Assembly: GCF_001698815.1 (NCBI RefSeq)
Contig: NZ_LGSI01000070.1
Span: 1 to 47,675 of the forward strand
Reading direction: 5' to 3'
Length of the DNA stretch: 47,675 bases
Source of the DNA: Pseudomonas syringae
GTDB taxonomy: Bacteria; Pseudomonadota; Gammaproteobacteria; Pseudomonadales; Pseudomonadaceae
The notes under the pieces are model-generated. The model searched no databases. It worked only from the letters and a program-made list of their open reading frames with translations, and was not told the DNA's origin. The position numbers and the translations under genes are program-made. The first letter of the stretch is position 1, and each line of letters starts with the position of its first letter. Shown here one piece after another: positions 7,638 to 15,905 of this stretch.

Positions 7638-8660
7638 ATGGCTATGCTCGAAGCAGTTGAAACCGAGAACGCACTGTCGTTTGACAACCTGGTGGACGCC
7701 AGCGCTGCCCACCCTATCACCGGCTACAAGGCTTATACGCTGGGTGCGTTCAAACTCTCGCGCGACGAATACTTCGCCCGTATCGAATGGCCGGCCAAGG
7801 GTGAGCGCCGCTCGCACCTGATCCCGGCAGACGCTTTCCTGCGCGCCGTCATGCGTGACGTGGCGTGGGGCTTTTTCTACGGCTGGGTCAACTTCGACCA
7901 CGTCTTTGGTACTCGAAACCTGTACGGCAAGGTCGATATGTATGCGGGCACCTTCAATGGTGTCTTAAAAGCCGCCGGTGTCGACTACACCGAGCAGTTC
8001 GAAACGCCGCAGATCATGGCTACCTTCAAGGCGATCCTGCGTGACTGGACCAACGCCGGCTTTGACCCGTTTGCCGCACCTTCCGAAACCGGTACGGCAT
8101 TTGGCCGCAAGCACGGCGACAACATTGAGGCAATCGAGCGTTTCCGCGTTGCCACCCGCCGCATGCCAGGCCTGGAAGGGGATTCGCCATTGCGCGACGA
8201 CTTGCCGGTCAACCGCCATTTTGCCGATGTTGCCCAGGACGAGCCCGAGGTACATGCCGCCGAGGGCTTCGAAGGGCAGCTACATGCCTTCAGCCTGTTC
8301 AAGTACTTGTCGCGCTCCGACGTCAGTTGGAACCCTTCGGTGACCTCGGTGTGCCGCACCAGTCTGTTTTGCCCGACCACCGAAGAGTTCGTCCTGCCGA
8401 TTGTCCATGGCAATGACCGGATCGAGTGGTTCCTGCAGCTCAGCGACGAGATCGTCTGGGATATCGGCGACAAGGACGATGGCAATCCCCGTGCGCGGAT
8501 CACCATGCGCGCCGGCGATATCTGCGCGATGCCCGCCGACATCCGCCACCAAGGCTACTCGACCAAACGCTCGATGCTGCTGGTCTGGGAAAACGCTACC
8601 CCCAACCTGCCTCAGCGTTACGAAAGCGGCGAACTCAAGCCATACCCCGTCGAGTTTTGA
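7638..8660 (+). CDS. hapD: Hydroquinone 1,2-dioxygenase large subunit
   Basis: This 340-aa protein fits the roughly 38-kDa large subunit of hydroquinone dioxygenase, taken to carry the iron site. It has a cupin-like C-terminal region (RAGDICAMPADIRHQGYS, then MLLVWENATPNLP), in which the His of IRHQGYS and upstream acidic and His residues are candidate metal ligands; this is inference. A good Shine-Dalgarno (ACAGGAG) precedes the ATG at 7638. The 13-bp leader CAAAAATAACAGG just upstream is repeated from the hapC leader. HapC and HapD together perform ring cleavage in the cytoplasm. Confidence 0.87.
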   Translation: MAMLEAVETENALSFDNLVDASAAHPITGYKAYTLGAFKLSRDEYFARIEWPAKGERRSHLIPADAFLRAVMRDVAWGFFYGWVNFDHVFGTRNLYGKVDMYAGTFNGVLKAAGVDYTEQFETPQIMATFKAILRDWTNAGFDPFAAPSETGTAFGRKHGDNIEAIERFRVATRRMPGLEGDSPLRDDLPVNRHFADVAQDEPEVHAAEGFEGQLHAFSLFKYLSRSDVSWNPSVTSVCRTSLFCPTTEEFVLPIVHGNDRIEWFLQLSDEIVWDIGDKDDGNPRARITMRAGDICAMPADIRHQGYSTKRSMLLVWENATPNLPQRYESGELKPYPVEF

Positions 8661-8751
8661 TTATCGCAGCCCAGCGATTCAGGCTGGGCCCGCGTCCTTA
8701 TACCAGTGCATTTCACAGTGCCTATCCAGGCACTGCAGGGAGTCTTTGCTC

Positions 8752-10215
8752 ATGCAAAACCAATTGTTCATTGATGGCCAGTTCGTCTCCGCCCTTGAAG
8801 GCGGCGAGATCGATGTCGTCAACCCCGCCAACGGCGAGCTGATCACGCGCATTGCCGCGGCGCAGGCCGAGGACGTCGATCTCGCAGTCGCCGCGGCCAA
8901 GCGCGCATTCCCAGGCTGGGCGGCCACGCCGGGCGCTGAGCGGGGGCGGTTGCTGATGAAGCTGGCCGACCGCATCGAGGCCTGCAGCGAGGAGCTGGCG
9001 CGCCTGGAGTCGCTGGATACTGGCCATCCCCTTCGGGATTCACGGATCCTCGACGTACCGCGCACGGCCGCCTGTTTCCGCTATTTCGGCGGTATCGCCG
9101 ACAAGATAGAGGGCAAGGTGATTCCGGTCGACGCTGGCTTTCTCAACTACGTGCAGCGCAAGCCAATCGGCGTCGTGGGTCAGATCGTGCCGTGGAATTT
9201 TCCGCTGATGTTCACCAGTTGGAAGATGGGCCCGGCGCTGGCTGCAGGTAATACCGTGGTGCTCAAGCCGTCAGAGCTGACGCCGCTGTCTACGCTGCGC
9301 ATCGCTGAGCTGATGAAAGAAGTGGGCTTTCCGGACGGCGTGGTCAACATCGTCCCAGGCTACGGCCATACCGCTGGGCAACGCCTGGCCGAACACCCTG
9401 ATGTGGGCAAGATCGCCTTCACCGGTTCTACCGCCACCGGGCGGCGTATCGTCGAAGCCTCCCAGGGCAACCTCAAACGCGTGCAGCTGGAGCTGGGCGG
9501 CAAGGGGGCCAACATCGTTTTCGAAGACGCCAACCTCGACGCCGCCGTCAACGGCGCCGCCTGGGCGATCTTCCACAATCAGGGCCAGGCCTGCATCGCC
9601 GGCTCGCGGTTGCTGCTGCAAGACAGCATCGCCGATGAGTTTCTCGAGCGATTCATCACTCTGGCCCGTTCGATTCGCCTCGGCGATCCCCAGGACCCGA
9701 ATACCGAAATGGGTCCACTGACCTCGGCGTTGCACCGCGACCGGGTGCTGTCGTTCGTCGACATCGCCCGCCAGCAGGGCGGCCGCGTCCTCACCGGTGG
9801 CAAGGCGCCGAGCGATCCTGCGCTGGTCTCGGGGTTTTATGTCGAGCCGACCATCGTTGAAGCCAAACCCGGTGATCGTGTCGCCCAGGAAGAGGTGTTC
9901 GGCCCGTTCGTGACGGTGCTGCGCTTTTCCACTGAAGAAGAGGCGCTGGAGATTGCCAACGGCACTGATTACGGCTTGGGCAGTGGCCTGTGGACCCGCG
10001 ACCTGCAGCGCGCCCATCGGGTGGCGGAAAAGATCAACGTCGGCATGTGCTGGATCAACTGCTACAAGCGTGTCAGCCCCGGCAGCCCGTTCGGCGGTCT
10101 GGGTCAATCCGGTTACGGCCGGGAGATGGGTTTCGACGCCATCCACGACTACACCGAAGCTCGCTCGGTATGGGTCAACGTCGACGCCAAGATCCTTCCC
10201 CACTACCCGCGCTGA
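8752..10215 (+). CDS. hapE: 4-hydroxymuconic semialdehyde dehydrogenase
   Basis: This is a 487-aa aldehyde dehydrogenase, starting at the ATG at 8752 (MQNQLFIDGQFVSA). The open frame runs further upstream, but only as a shadow of hapD. Family motifs are all present: PWNFPL, the general-base Glu247 in LELGGK, and the nucleophile Cys281 in NQGQACIAGSR. It should oxidise 4-hydroxymuconic semialdehyde to maleylacetate with NAD(P)+. Its length is normal for the superfamily. It is 91 bp after hapD and 9 bp before hapF, so it is probably in the same transcript. The substrate is assigned from cluster order (hapCDE); the fold and catalytic residues are seen directly. Confidence 0.9.
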   Translation: MQNQLFIDGQFVSALEGGEIDVVNPANGELITRIAAAQAEDVDLAVAAAKRAFPGWAATPGAERGRLLMKLADRIEACSEELARLESLDTGHPLRDSRILDVPRTAACFRYFGGIADKIEGKVIPVDAGFLNYVQRKPIGVVGQIVPWNFPLMFTSWKMGPALAAGNTVVLKPSELTPLSTLRIAELMKEVGFPDGVVNIVPGYGHTAGQRLAEHPDVGKIAFTGSTATGRRIVEASQGNLKRVQLELGGKGANIVFEDANLDAAVNGAAWAIFHNQGQACIAGSRLLLQDSIADEFLERFITLARSIRLGDPQDPNTEMGPLTSALHRDRVLSFVDIARQQGGRVLTGGKAPSDPALVSGFYVEPTIVEAKPGDRVAQEEVFGPFVTVLRFSTEEEALEIANGTDYGLGSGLWTRDLQRAHRVAEKINVGMCWINCYKRVSPGSPFGGLGQSGYGREMGFDAIHDYTEARSVWVNVDAKILPHYPR

Positions 10216-10224
10216 GGTGACCCC

Positions 10225-11292
10225 ATGAACGCATTCATCTATCAAGGCACGCCGACCCGAGTGATTTTCGGCGCCGGCAAACTGGCCAGCCTCAGCGACG
10301 AAATCCAGCGCCTGGGCGCCCGTCGCGCGCTGATCCTGACCACCCCGGAGCAACAGGAACTGGGCGAGCAGGTCGCGCGGTTACTGGGTGATCGCAGCGC
10401 CGGCGTCTATCCACAGGCGGTGATGCACGTGCCACTGGAAACCGCGCAAACGGCTCGCGAGGAGGCCGTGCGCCGCGAAGCGGATTGCTGCGTGGCCGTC
10501 GGTGGTGGTTCGACCATCGGCCTGGGTAAAGCCATCGCCATGGACAGCGGCTTGCCGATCCTGGCGGTGCCGACCACGTACGCCGGATCGGAGATGACCC
10601 CGATCTACGGCTTGACCGAAAACCGTTTGAAGAAAACCGGTCGCGATCCACGGGTCCTGCCTAAGACCGTGATCTATGACCCGGAGCTGACGCTGACCCT
10701 GCCGGTGGGTATGTCGGCCTGCTCGGGCATGAACGCCATGGCCCATGCGATCGAAGCCCTGTACGCCGAAGACGCCAACCCGGTGATCTCGTTGATGGCC
10801 GAAGAGTCGATCCGGGCGTTGGCGCAGGCACTGCCGAAAATCGTCGACGACCCGCAAAACGTCGAGGCTCGTGGTCAGGCGCTGCAAGGCGCATGGCTGG
10901 CAGGCATCTGCCTGGGTTCGGTGGGTATGGCGATCCACCACAAGCTGTGTCACACCCTCGGCGGTACCTTCAACCTGCCGCACGCCCAAGCCCACGCCAT
11001 CGTCCTGCCCCACGCGGCGCACTACAACCGCCGCGCGGCGGCCGAGCCGTTGCGCCGCGCTGCACGAGCATTGGGCGGCGAGCAAGCCGATGAAGTCGGG
11101 CCGCTGCTGTACGAATTGAACCGCCGCCTTGGCATTCCCTTGGCGTTGGCCGAGTTCGGCTTTCCCGAGCATGGTCCAGCCGAAGCGGCGAGCATTGCTT
11201 GTGCCAGCCCGTACTACAACCCGCGGCCGTTCGAACAGGATGCCATTGAGGCACTGCTGACCCGCGCGCTGAAGGGGCAAGCACCTGCCTGA
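10225..11292 (+). CDS. hapF: Maleylacetate reductase
   Basis: This 355-aa protein belongs to the maleylacetate reductase branch of the iron-type alcohol dehydrogenase superfamily. Typical segments are the N-terminal YQGTPTRVIFGAGKL, the nucleotide-binding VAVGGGSTIGLGKA, VPTTYAGSEMTPIYG, and the His-rich IHHKLCHTLGGTFNLPHAQA. It reduces maleylacetate to beta-ketoadipate with NAD(P)H, joining the hap route to the beta-ketoadipate pathway. The ATG is preceded by GAGGTGA, and the spacing of 9 bp from hapE supports one operon. Confidence is high for the enzyme class. Confidence 0.92.
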   Translation: MNAFIYQGTPTRVIFGAGKLASLSDEIQRLGARRALILTTPEQQELGEQVARLLGDRSAGVYPQAVMHVPLETAQTAREEAVRREADCCVAVGGGSTIGLGKAIAMDSGLPILAVPTTYAGSEMTPIYGLTENRLKKTGRDPRVLPKTVIYDPELTLTLPVGMSACSGMNAMAHAIEALYAEDANPVISLMAEESIRALAQALPKIVDDPQNVEARGQALQGAWLAGICLGSVGMAIHHKLCHTLGGTFNLPHAQAHAIVLPHAAHYNRRAAAEPLRRAARALGGEQADEVGPLLYELNRRLGIPLALAEFGFPEHGPAEAASIACASPYYNPRPFEQDAIEALLTRALKGQAPA

Positions 11293-11335
11293 AGGTGTTG
11301 CCGCTGTCCGTCGATTGCCACACGAGAATAACAAT

Positions 11336-12211
11336 ATGAATAACCTCGACTTGTCTTCCGAGCGCGAGATTACCGCCCGCGCCATCAACAGCTTTGCGCA
11401 CACACCCGATGCACGCCTGCGCTTTTTGCTGCAGACACTGGTGGGGCATCTTCACCAGTTTGCCATCGAAGTCGAGCTCAGCGAGGCCGAGTGGTTGCAG
11501 GCAATCCAGTTCCTCACGGCCACCGGGCAGAAGTGTGACGACGTGGTGCGTCAGGAATTTATCCTGCTCTCGGATGTGCTGGGGCTGTCCATGCTGGTCG
11601 ACGCCATCGAGCACCGCAGTGGCGTCGAAGCGACGCAGAGCACAGTGTTTGGACCGTTCTACATCGCTGGCATGCCCGGACGGGAATACGGCGAAAACAT
11701 GGCGCTGATTCCCGGCAGCGCCTCGTTGATCACCGGTTATGTGCGTGACGCCGCTGGCAACCCTTTGCCGGGAGCCATCCTGGATGTCTGGCAGACCGCC
11801 GAAAACGGGCAGTACTCGGGTCAGGACGTCGCGCAGCCGCACGGCAACCTGCGCGGTCGTTACCGCACGGATGAACAGGGCCGCTATGCGATTCGCAGTG
11901 TGGTGCCGGTGAGTTATCCGATCCCCACCGACGGCCCGGTTGGCGATCTGCTGCAGGCCAGCGGCCGCCATCCGTGGCGCCCGGCGCACTTGCATTTCAT
12001 GCTCGATGCGCCGGGTCATCGACGCCTGGTGACCCATCTGTTCAACGACGACGATCCCTATATTGATTCTGACGCGGTCTTTGGGGTCAAGGATTCGCTG
12101 CGCGTCGTGTACGAACCGCGGTTCGCCAGCGACCCCTTGGCCGAGCAATTCGATATCGGCACGGACTTCCACATCGCGACGTTCGACTTCGTCCTGGAGG
12201 CCACGGCATGA
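11336..12211 (+). CDS. hapG: Intradiol (hydroxyquinol-type) 1,2-dioxygenase
   Basis: The protein is 291 aa from the ATG at 11336; an upstream in-frame TTG at 11315 is less likely. The N-terminal helical dimerisation region (FAHTPDARLRFLLQTLV) is followed by the intradiol core: GPFYIAGMP, DVWQTAENGQYSGQD, a Tyr in SYPIPTDGPVG, and the HxH iron ligands in RPAHLHFM. Residues fit Fe(III) dioxygenases that cleave hydroxyquinol to maleylacetate. In the published cluster hapG is the putative intradiol dioxygenase. It is not needed for hydroquinone cleavage by HapCD, so it may handle hydroxyquinol formed as a side product. It overlaps hapH by 4 bp (ATGA). Confidence 0.9.
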   Translation: MNNLDLSSEREITARAINSFAHTPDARLRFLLQTLVGHLHQFAIEVELSEAEWLQAIQFLTATGQKCDDVVRQEFILLSDVLGLSMLVDAIEHRSGVEATQSTVFGPFYIAGMPGREYGENMALIPGSASLITGYVRDAAGNPLPGAILDVWQTAENGQYSGQDVAQPHGNLRGRYRTDEQGRYAIRSVVPVSYPIPTDGPVGDLLQASGRHPWRPAHLHFMLDAPGHRRLVTHLFNDDDPYIDSDAVFGVKDSLRVVYEPRFASDPLAEQFDIGTDFHIATFDFVLEATA

Positions 12212-12519
12212 ACCAGTTCTTTGCCATCTTCGCCACCGACAAGCCGGACCACGAGCCATTGCGCAGGGAGATTCGCCCCAGGCATCGCGAATACCTGCGT
12301 GAGCCCCACCCCCATCGCGTGGTGGTGCGCCTTGGCGGGCCAACGTTGAGCAACTGCGAAGGCGTCATGAATGGCACCCTGCTGGTGGTGGAGGCCGGCA
12401 GCTTGAGCGAGGCCGAAGCTTTTTTTGCCGACGATCCCTATGCCCAGGCCGGACTGTTCGAGCGCGTCGAGATACGGCCCTGGAGCTGGGGACTGGGTAA
12501 TCCCCAGATGGGAGCATGA
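12208..12519 (+). CDS. hapH: YciI-family small protein
   Basis: This is a 103-aa protein starting within the hapG stop (ATGA overlap). The start (MNQFFAIFATDKPDH), HREYLREPHPHRVVVRLGGP and a late Phe/Asp-rich helix (AEAFFADDPYAQAGLFERVE) match the YciI ferredoxin-like fold. The conserved His/Asp pair is plausibly the HxxH-type residues near HPHR. Some YciI-like proteins act in aromatic pathways as isomerases or dehalogenases. No specific reaction is established for HapH. Tight coupling to hapG suggests it serves the same intermediate. Confidence 0.8.
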   Translation: MNQFFAIFATDKPDHEPLRREIRPRHREYLREPHPHRVVVRLGGPTLSNCEGVMNGTLLVVEAGSLSEAEAFFADDPYAQAGLFERVEIRPWSWGLGNPQMGA

Positions 12520-12522
12520 GCC

Positions 12523-12888
12523 GTGGCGAATATTAGGCTGTGCGCCCTCGATCAGGTACCCGATGGCGGAGCACTCGGGCTCGAAGCGACTCTGCAAGGG
12601 CAAACCACTGCCTTGATTGCGGTACGGCGGGGCGCACAGGTGTGGGTCTACCGCAACCGCTGCCCGCATTTTTCCATCCCCTTGGACTATCAACCGGGGT
12701 CGTTCAGCACCTACCAGACGCGACTGCTGATGTGCGCGCACCACGGGGCGATGTTTCGTTTCGAAGATGGCCACTGCATCGATGGCCCGTGCGAAGGCGC
12801 GCATCTGGACAGCGTCCCGGTGTACCAGCAGGACGGCTTGCTGTGGTTGGCCGGGGTTCAGAACGCACCCACGAATGTGCACCCATGA
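12523..12888 (+). CDS. hapI: Rieske-type [2Fe-2S] ferredoxin
   Basis: The protein is 121 aa and the start is a GTG at 12523, preceded by GGGAGCATGA. The Rieske ligands are clear: Cys47-x-His49 (RCPHF) and Cys71-x-x-His74 (CAHH). The fold is short, as in stand-alone Rieske ferredoxins. In this cluster its electron acceptor is unknown, because neither HapCD nor HapG needs reductant in turnover. It might reactivate oxidised Fe(II) in HapCD, as XylT-type ferredoxins reactivate catechol 2,3-dioxygenase; this is inference by analogy. It lies 3 bp after hapH and 15 bp before hapB. Confidence 0.88.
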   Translation: MANIRLCALDQVPDGGALGLEATLQGQTTALIAVRRGAQVWVYRNRCPHFSIPLDYQPGSFSTYQTRLLMCAHHGAMFRFEDGHCIDGPCEGAHLDSVPVYQQDGLLWLAGVQNAPTNVHP

Positions 12889-12903
12889 CAGGAGAGCAAC
12901 GCT

Positions 12904-13821
12904 ATGACGCTTGATGTCGAGTCTGCCCGATTGCTTGAGCAATTGGCCGAGAGCGGCCTGAAACCGTTTCATTTGATGAACCCCTACGAGGCTCGAGAAG
13001 TCATGGCGAGTCTGCGCCCGGAGGCCGTGGGGCCGACCATGCACAGCGTCGAGGAGGTGCAATTGGATGGGGCGCGCCTGCGTGTATTGAAGCCCAGCGC
13101 CTCGGTACGCGGCGCCATCCTCTACCTGCATGGCGGGGGCTGGGTCGTGGGTGGGCTCGACGACTTCGACCATTTCGCTCGTCAGTTGGCGCACCGTACC
13201 GACTGCACCGTGGTCCTGGTCGATTACCGGCTGGCCCCAGAGTTTCCTTTTCCGACCGCCCTGGATGACGTCGAGCGCGCCGCACAATGGCTAGTGGTTC
13301 ATCGCGAGCAACTCGCCGGCTCGGCCAACGGCACACTGATCGTCGCGGGCGACAGTGCTGGCGGCAACCTGGCGGCCGTGTTCGCCCAGCGTGCTGCCCA
13401 GCGAGGCCAGTTGCACTGGGCCTTGCAGGTGTTGATCTATCCGGCGACCCAGGCTGATCTCGATGGGCCAGGTTATCTCGACCCGCAACGGCAACTGCTG
13501 CTGACCCGTGAGGACATGCGTTGGTTCTGGGATCACTACCTGCCGAATGCCAACGAGCGCCAGCAGGTTTCGGCGTCACCGCTGGCGGCAAAGGACCTGC
13601 GTGGCGTGCCACCGGCGGTGGTGCTGACCGCGGAGTTCGATGTGCTGCGTGACGAAGGTCAGGCATACGCCGACCGTCTGGTTCAAGCCGGCATCACCGT
13701 GCTCGAGCGCTGTTTCAGCGGGCAGATGCACGGCTTCGTGACCATGCCGTTCCTGAGTGCAAGTACCGAAGCGCTGGATTGGCTGAGTGACCAGATCGAA
13801 CCCTGGTTGCAGACCGTTTAA
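12904..13821 (+). CDS. hapB: 4-hydroxyphenyl acetate esterase (HSL-family hydrolase)
   Basis: This is a 305-aa alpha/beta hydrolase of the hormone-sensitive lipase family. The oxyanion motif HGGGW begins at His76, and the nucleophile is Ser151 in GDSAGG. The Asp in AEFDVLRDEG and the His in QMHGFV complete the triad. It hydrolyses 4-hydroxyphenyl acetate, the HapA product, to hydroquinone and acetate. The ATG at 12904 has AGGAGAG 10 bp upstream. The family is certain from motifs; the substrate follows from the cluster context. Confidence 0.9.
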   Translation: MTLDVESARLLEQLAESGLKPFHLMNPYEAREVMASLRPEAVGPTMHSVEEVQLDGARLRVLKPSASVRGAILYLHGGGWVVGGLDDFDHFARQLAHRTDCTVVLVDYRLAPEFPFPTALDDVERAAQWLVVHREQLAGSANGTLIVAGDSAGGNLAAVFAQRAAQRGQLHWALQVLIYPATQADLDGPGYLDPQRQLLLTREDMRWFWDHYLPNANERQQVSASPLAAKDLRGVPPAVVLTAEFDVLRDEGQAYADRLVQAGITVLERCFSGQMHGFVTMPFLSASTEALDWLSDQIEPWLQTV

Positions 13822-13875
13822 GCCTTGTACGACCGATCGTCAATACCCCCGACAACAAGAATAAGAGGTTTACCC

Positions 13876-15798
13876 ATGAGCACCTATAACACCACTGTGG
13901 CTTCCCTTGAGTGTGATGATGAAACCCTGCGTGGGCACCTGCAGGGGGCCGATATTCCGACCTTGCTGATGACCGTCGCGCACCTGACTGGCGAACTCGA
14001 TGTGCTCAAGCCGGACTGGAAGCCTGTCGTTGCCATGGGCGTGGCGGGAAGCGGGATGAGCGCCGAGGTCGAAGCCGATGTGCGAGAATTCTGCTTGCAC
14101 AGACTATTGGCCTTTCGTGACAGTCGGCTGCCCGTGCCCGCGCGGCCGACTAGCGACCAACTGCACGCGATCGGGACCTGGCTGATGGGTCCTGACATCG
14201 AGCCCTATCTGCCCCTGATCGCCGAGGAACTGGTGACGGCCGAAGAAGACCCTCGCGCCCCTCGCTGGCATAAAGAGCATGTGGCCGCCGGCCGTGACTT
14301 CAAGGTGGTGATCATCGGCGCGGGCGAGAGCGGCATGATCGCGGCGTTGCGCTTTAAGCAGGCCGGTGTGCCTTTTGTTGTCTATGAGAAAGGCTGCGAT
14401 GTCGGCGGTACCTGGCGCGAAAATACCTACCCGGGTTGCCGCATCGACATAAACAGTTTCTTCTACAGCTTCTCCTTTGCCCGCAGCACCTGGGACGACT
14501 GTTTCGCCCCTGGCCCACAGGTATTCAGCTACATGCAGGCGGTGGCGCGGGAGAAAGGCCTGTACGAGCATATCCAGTTCAATACCGAAGTCACCGACGC
14601 CCATTGGGACGAAGACAGCCAGCGCTGGCAACTGCTCTGCCGCGACAGTGCCGGGCAAACCCGCGTCGACAGCAACGTGGTGGTGTTCGCCGTCGGGCAA
14701 CTTAATCGGCCGATGATCCCGGCCATTCCTGGCAAAGAGACGTTCCAAGGTCCGGCATTCCACTCCGCGCAGTGGGACCACAATGTCGACTGGAGCGGTA
14801 AGCGCGTTGCCGTGATCGGCACGGGTGCGAGTGCTGCCCAGTTCATCCCGCAATTGGCCAAGACCGCCGCCGATCTCAAGGTCTTTGCGCGCACCACCAA
14901 CTGGCTGCTACCCACGCCCGATCTGCACGAGAAAATCTCCGACAGCTGTAAATGGTTGCTCGCCAACCTGCCCAACTACAGCCTGTGGTACCGGGCGGCT
15001 ATGGTGATGCCGCAGAGCGTCGGCTTTCTTGAGGATGTCGTTGTCGATGTCAACTACCCACCGACAGAAGTCGCGGTATCGGCGCGCAACGATCAATTGC
15101 GCCGGGACATCAGTGCCTGGATGGAGCCGCAGTTCGCTGACCGGCCGGACCTGCGTGATGTGCTGATTCCGGATTCTCCTGTCGGCGGCAAGCGCATCAT
15201 CCGTGACAACGGCACCTGGATCTCGACGCTCAAGCGTGACAACGTCAGCATGATTCGCCAGCCTATCGAGGCGATCACGCCCAAGGGCATCTGCTGTGTC
15301 GACGGCACTGAACACGAGTTCGATCTGATCGTCTACGGCACCGGCTTTCATGCCTCCAAGTTTCTTATGCCGATCAACATCACCGGGCGCGACGGCCTGG
15401 CGTTGCACGAGGTCTGGAAGGATGACGACGCTCGCGCCTACATGGGTATGACCGTGCCGGGCTTCCCCAACATGTTCTGCATGTACGGCCCCAACACCGG
15501 GCTGGTGGTGTACAGCACCATCATCCAGTTCTCCGAGTTCACCGCGACCTACATCGTCGATGCCGTGCGGTTGTTGCTGGAAGGAGGACACCAGAGCATG
15601 GAGATCAAGCCGCAGGTGTTCGAGAGCTACAACCAGCGGGTCGATCAGGCCAATGGCTTGCGTGCCTGGGGCTTCTCCAGGGTCAACAGCTGGTACAAGA
15701 ACAGCAAAGGGCGGGTTACCCAGAACTTCCCTTTCAACGCAGTCGAGTTCTGGCGCCGGACCCACGAGGTAGAAGCAACCGATTACCGCCTTTCCTGA
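13876..15798 (+). CDS. hapA: 4-hydroxyacetophenone monooxygenase (Baeyer-Villiger)
   Basis: The protein is 640 aa, the same length as HAPMO, starting at the ATG at 13876 with AAGAGG upstream. An extra N-terminal domain of about 140 residues, characteristic of HAPMO, precedes the FAD Rossmann motif (IIGAGESG, from about residue 146). The Baeyer-Villiger fingerprint FQGPAFHSAQWD is at about residues 290-301, and the NADPH-binding GTGASA follows. The enzyme inserts oxygen into 4-hydroxyacetophenone using NADPH and O2, giving 4-hydroxyphenyl acetate, the first step of the pathway. It is nevertheless the last gene of the operon. A strong inverted repeat follows at 15819-15856. Confidence 0.93.
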   Translation: MSTYNTTVASLECDDETLRGHLQGADIPTLLMTVAHLTGELDVLKPDWKPVVAMGVAGSGMSAEVEADVREFCLHRLLAFRDSRLPVPARPTSDQLHAIGTWLMGPDIEPYLPLIAEELVTAEEDPRAPRWHKEHVAAGRDFKVVIIGAGESGMIAALRFKQAGVPFVVYEKGCDVGGTWRENTYPGCRIDINSFFYSFSFARSTWDDCFAPGPQVFSYMQAVAREKGLYEHIQFNTEVTDAHWDEDSQRWQLLCRDSAGQTRVDSNVVVFAVGQLNRPMIPAIPGKETFQGPAFHSAQWDHNVDWSGKRVAVIGTGASAAQFIPQLAKTAADLKVFARTTNWLLPTPDLHEKISDSCKWLLANLPNYSLWYRAAMVMPQSVGFLEDVVVDVNYPPTEVAVSARNDQLRRDISAWMEPQFADRPDLRDVLIPDSPVGGKRIIRDNGTWISTLKRDNVSMIRQPIEAITPKGICCVDGTEHEFDLIVYGTGFHASKFLMPINITGRDGLALHEVWKDDDARAYMGMTVPGFPNMFCMYGPNTGLVVYSTIIQFSEFTATYIVDAVRLLLEGGHQSMEIKPQVFESYNQRVDQANGLRAWGFSRVNSWYKNSKGRVTQNFPFNAVEFWRRTHEVEATDYRLS

Positions 15799-15818
15799 TC
15801 GTCTCGCTGGTGGGATGC

Positions 15819-15856
15819 CAGGCACAGCCGTACTATGCAACGGCAGGCTGTGCCTG
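15819..15856 (+). terminator. Strong hairpin after hapA
   Basis: CAGGCACAGCC (15819-15829) and GGCTGTGCCTG (15846-15856) form a perfect 11-bp stem with a 16-nt loop. No T-tract follows, so this may be an RNA-stabilising or attenuating hairpin, or an operator for the LysR gene, rather than a classical terminator. Confidence 0.5.
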
Positions 15857-15905
15857 ATTCATCCAACATGTGCGCCAGCCAATAACTACAAGAAGAGGGG
15901 AGGTC

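Noticed and set aside
12058..13287. Long minus-strand open frames opposite the hap genes (also 9271-10353 and 10970-12343)
   Set aside because: They lie antisense to genes with clear catalytic motifs and arise from high GC and codon bias. They show no protein motif and no ribosome sites.
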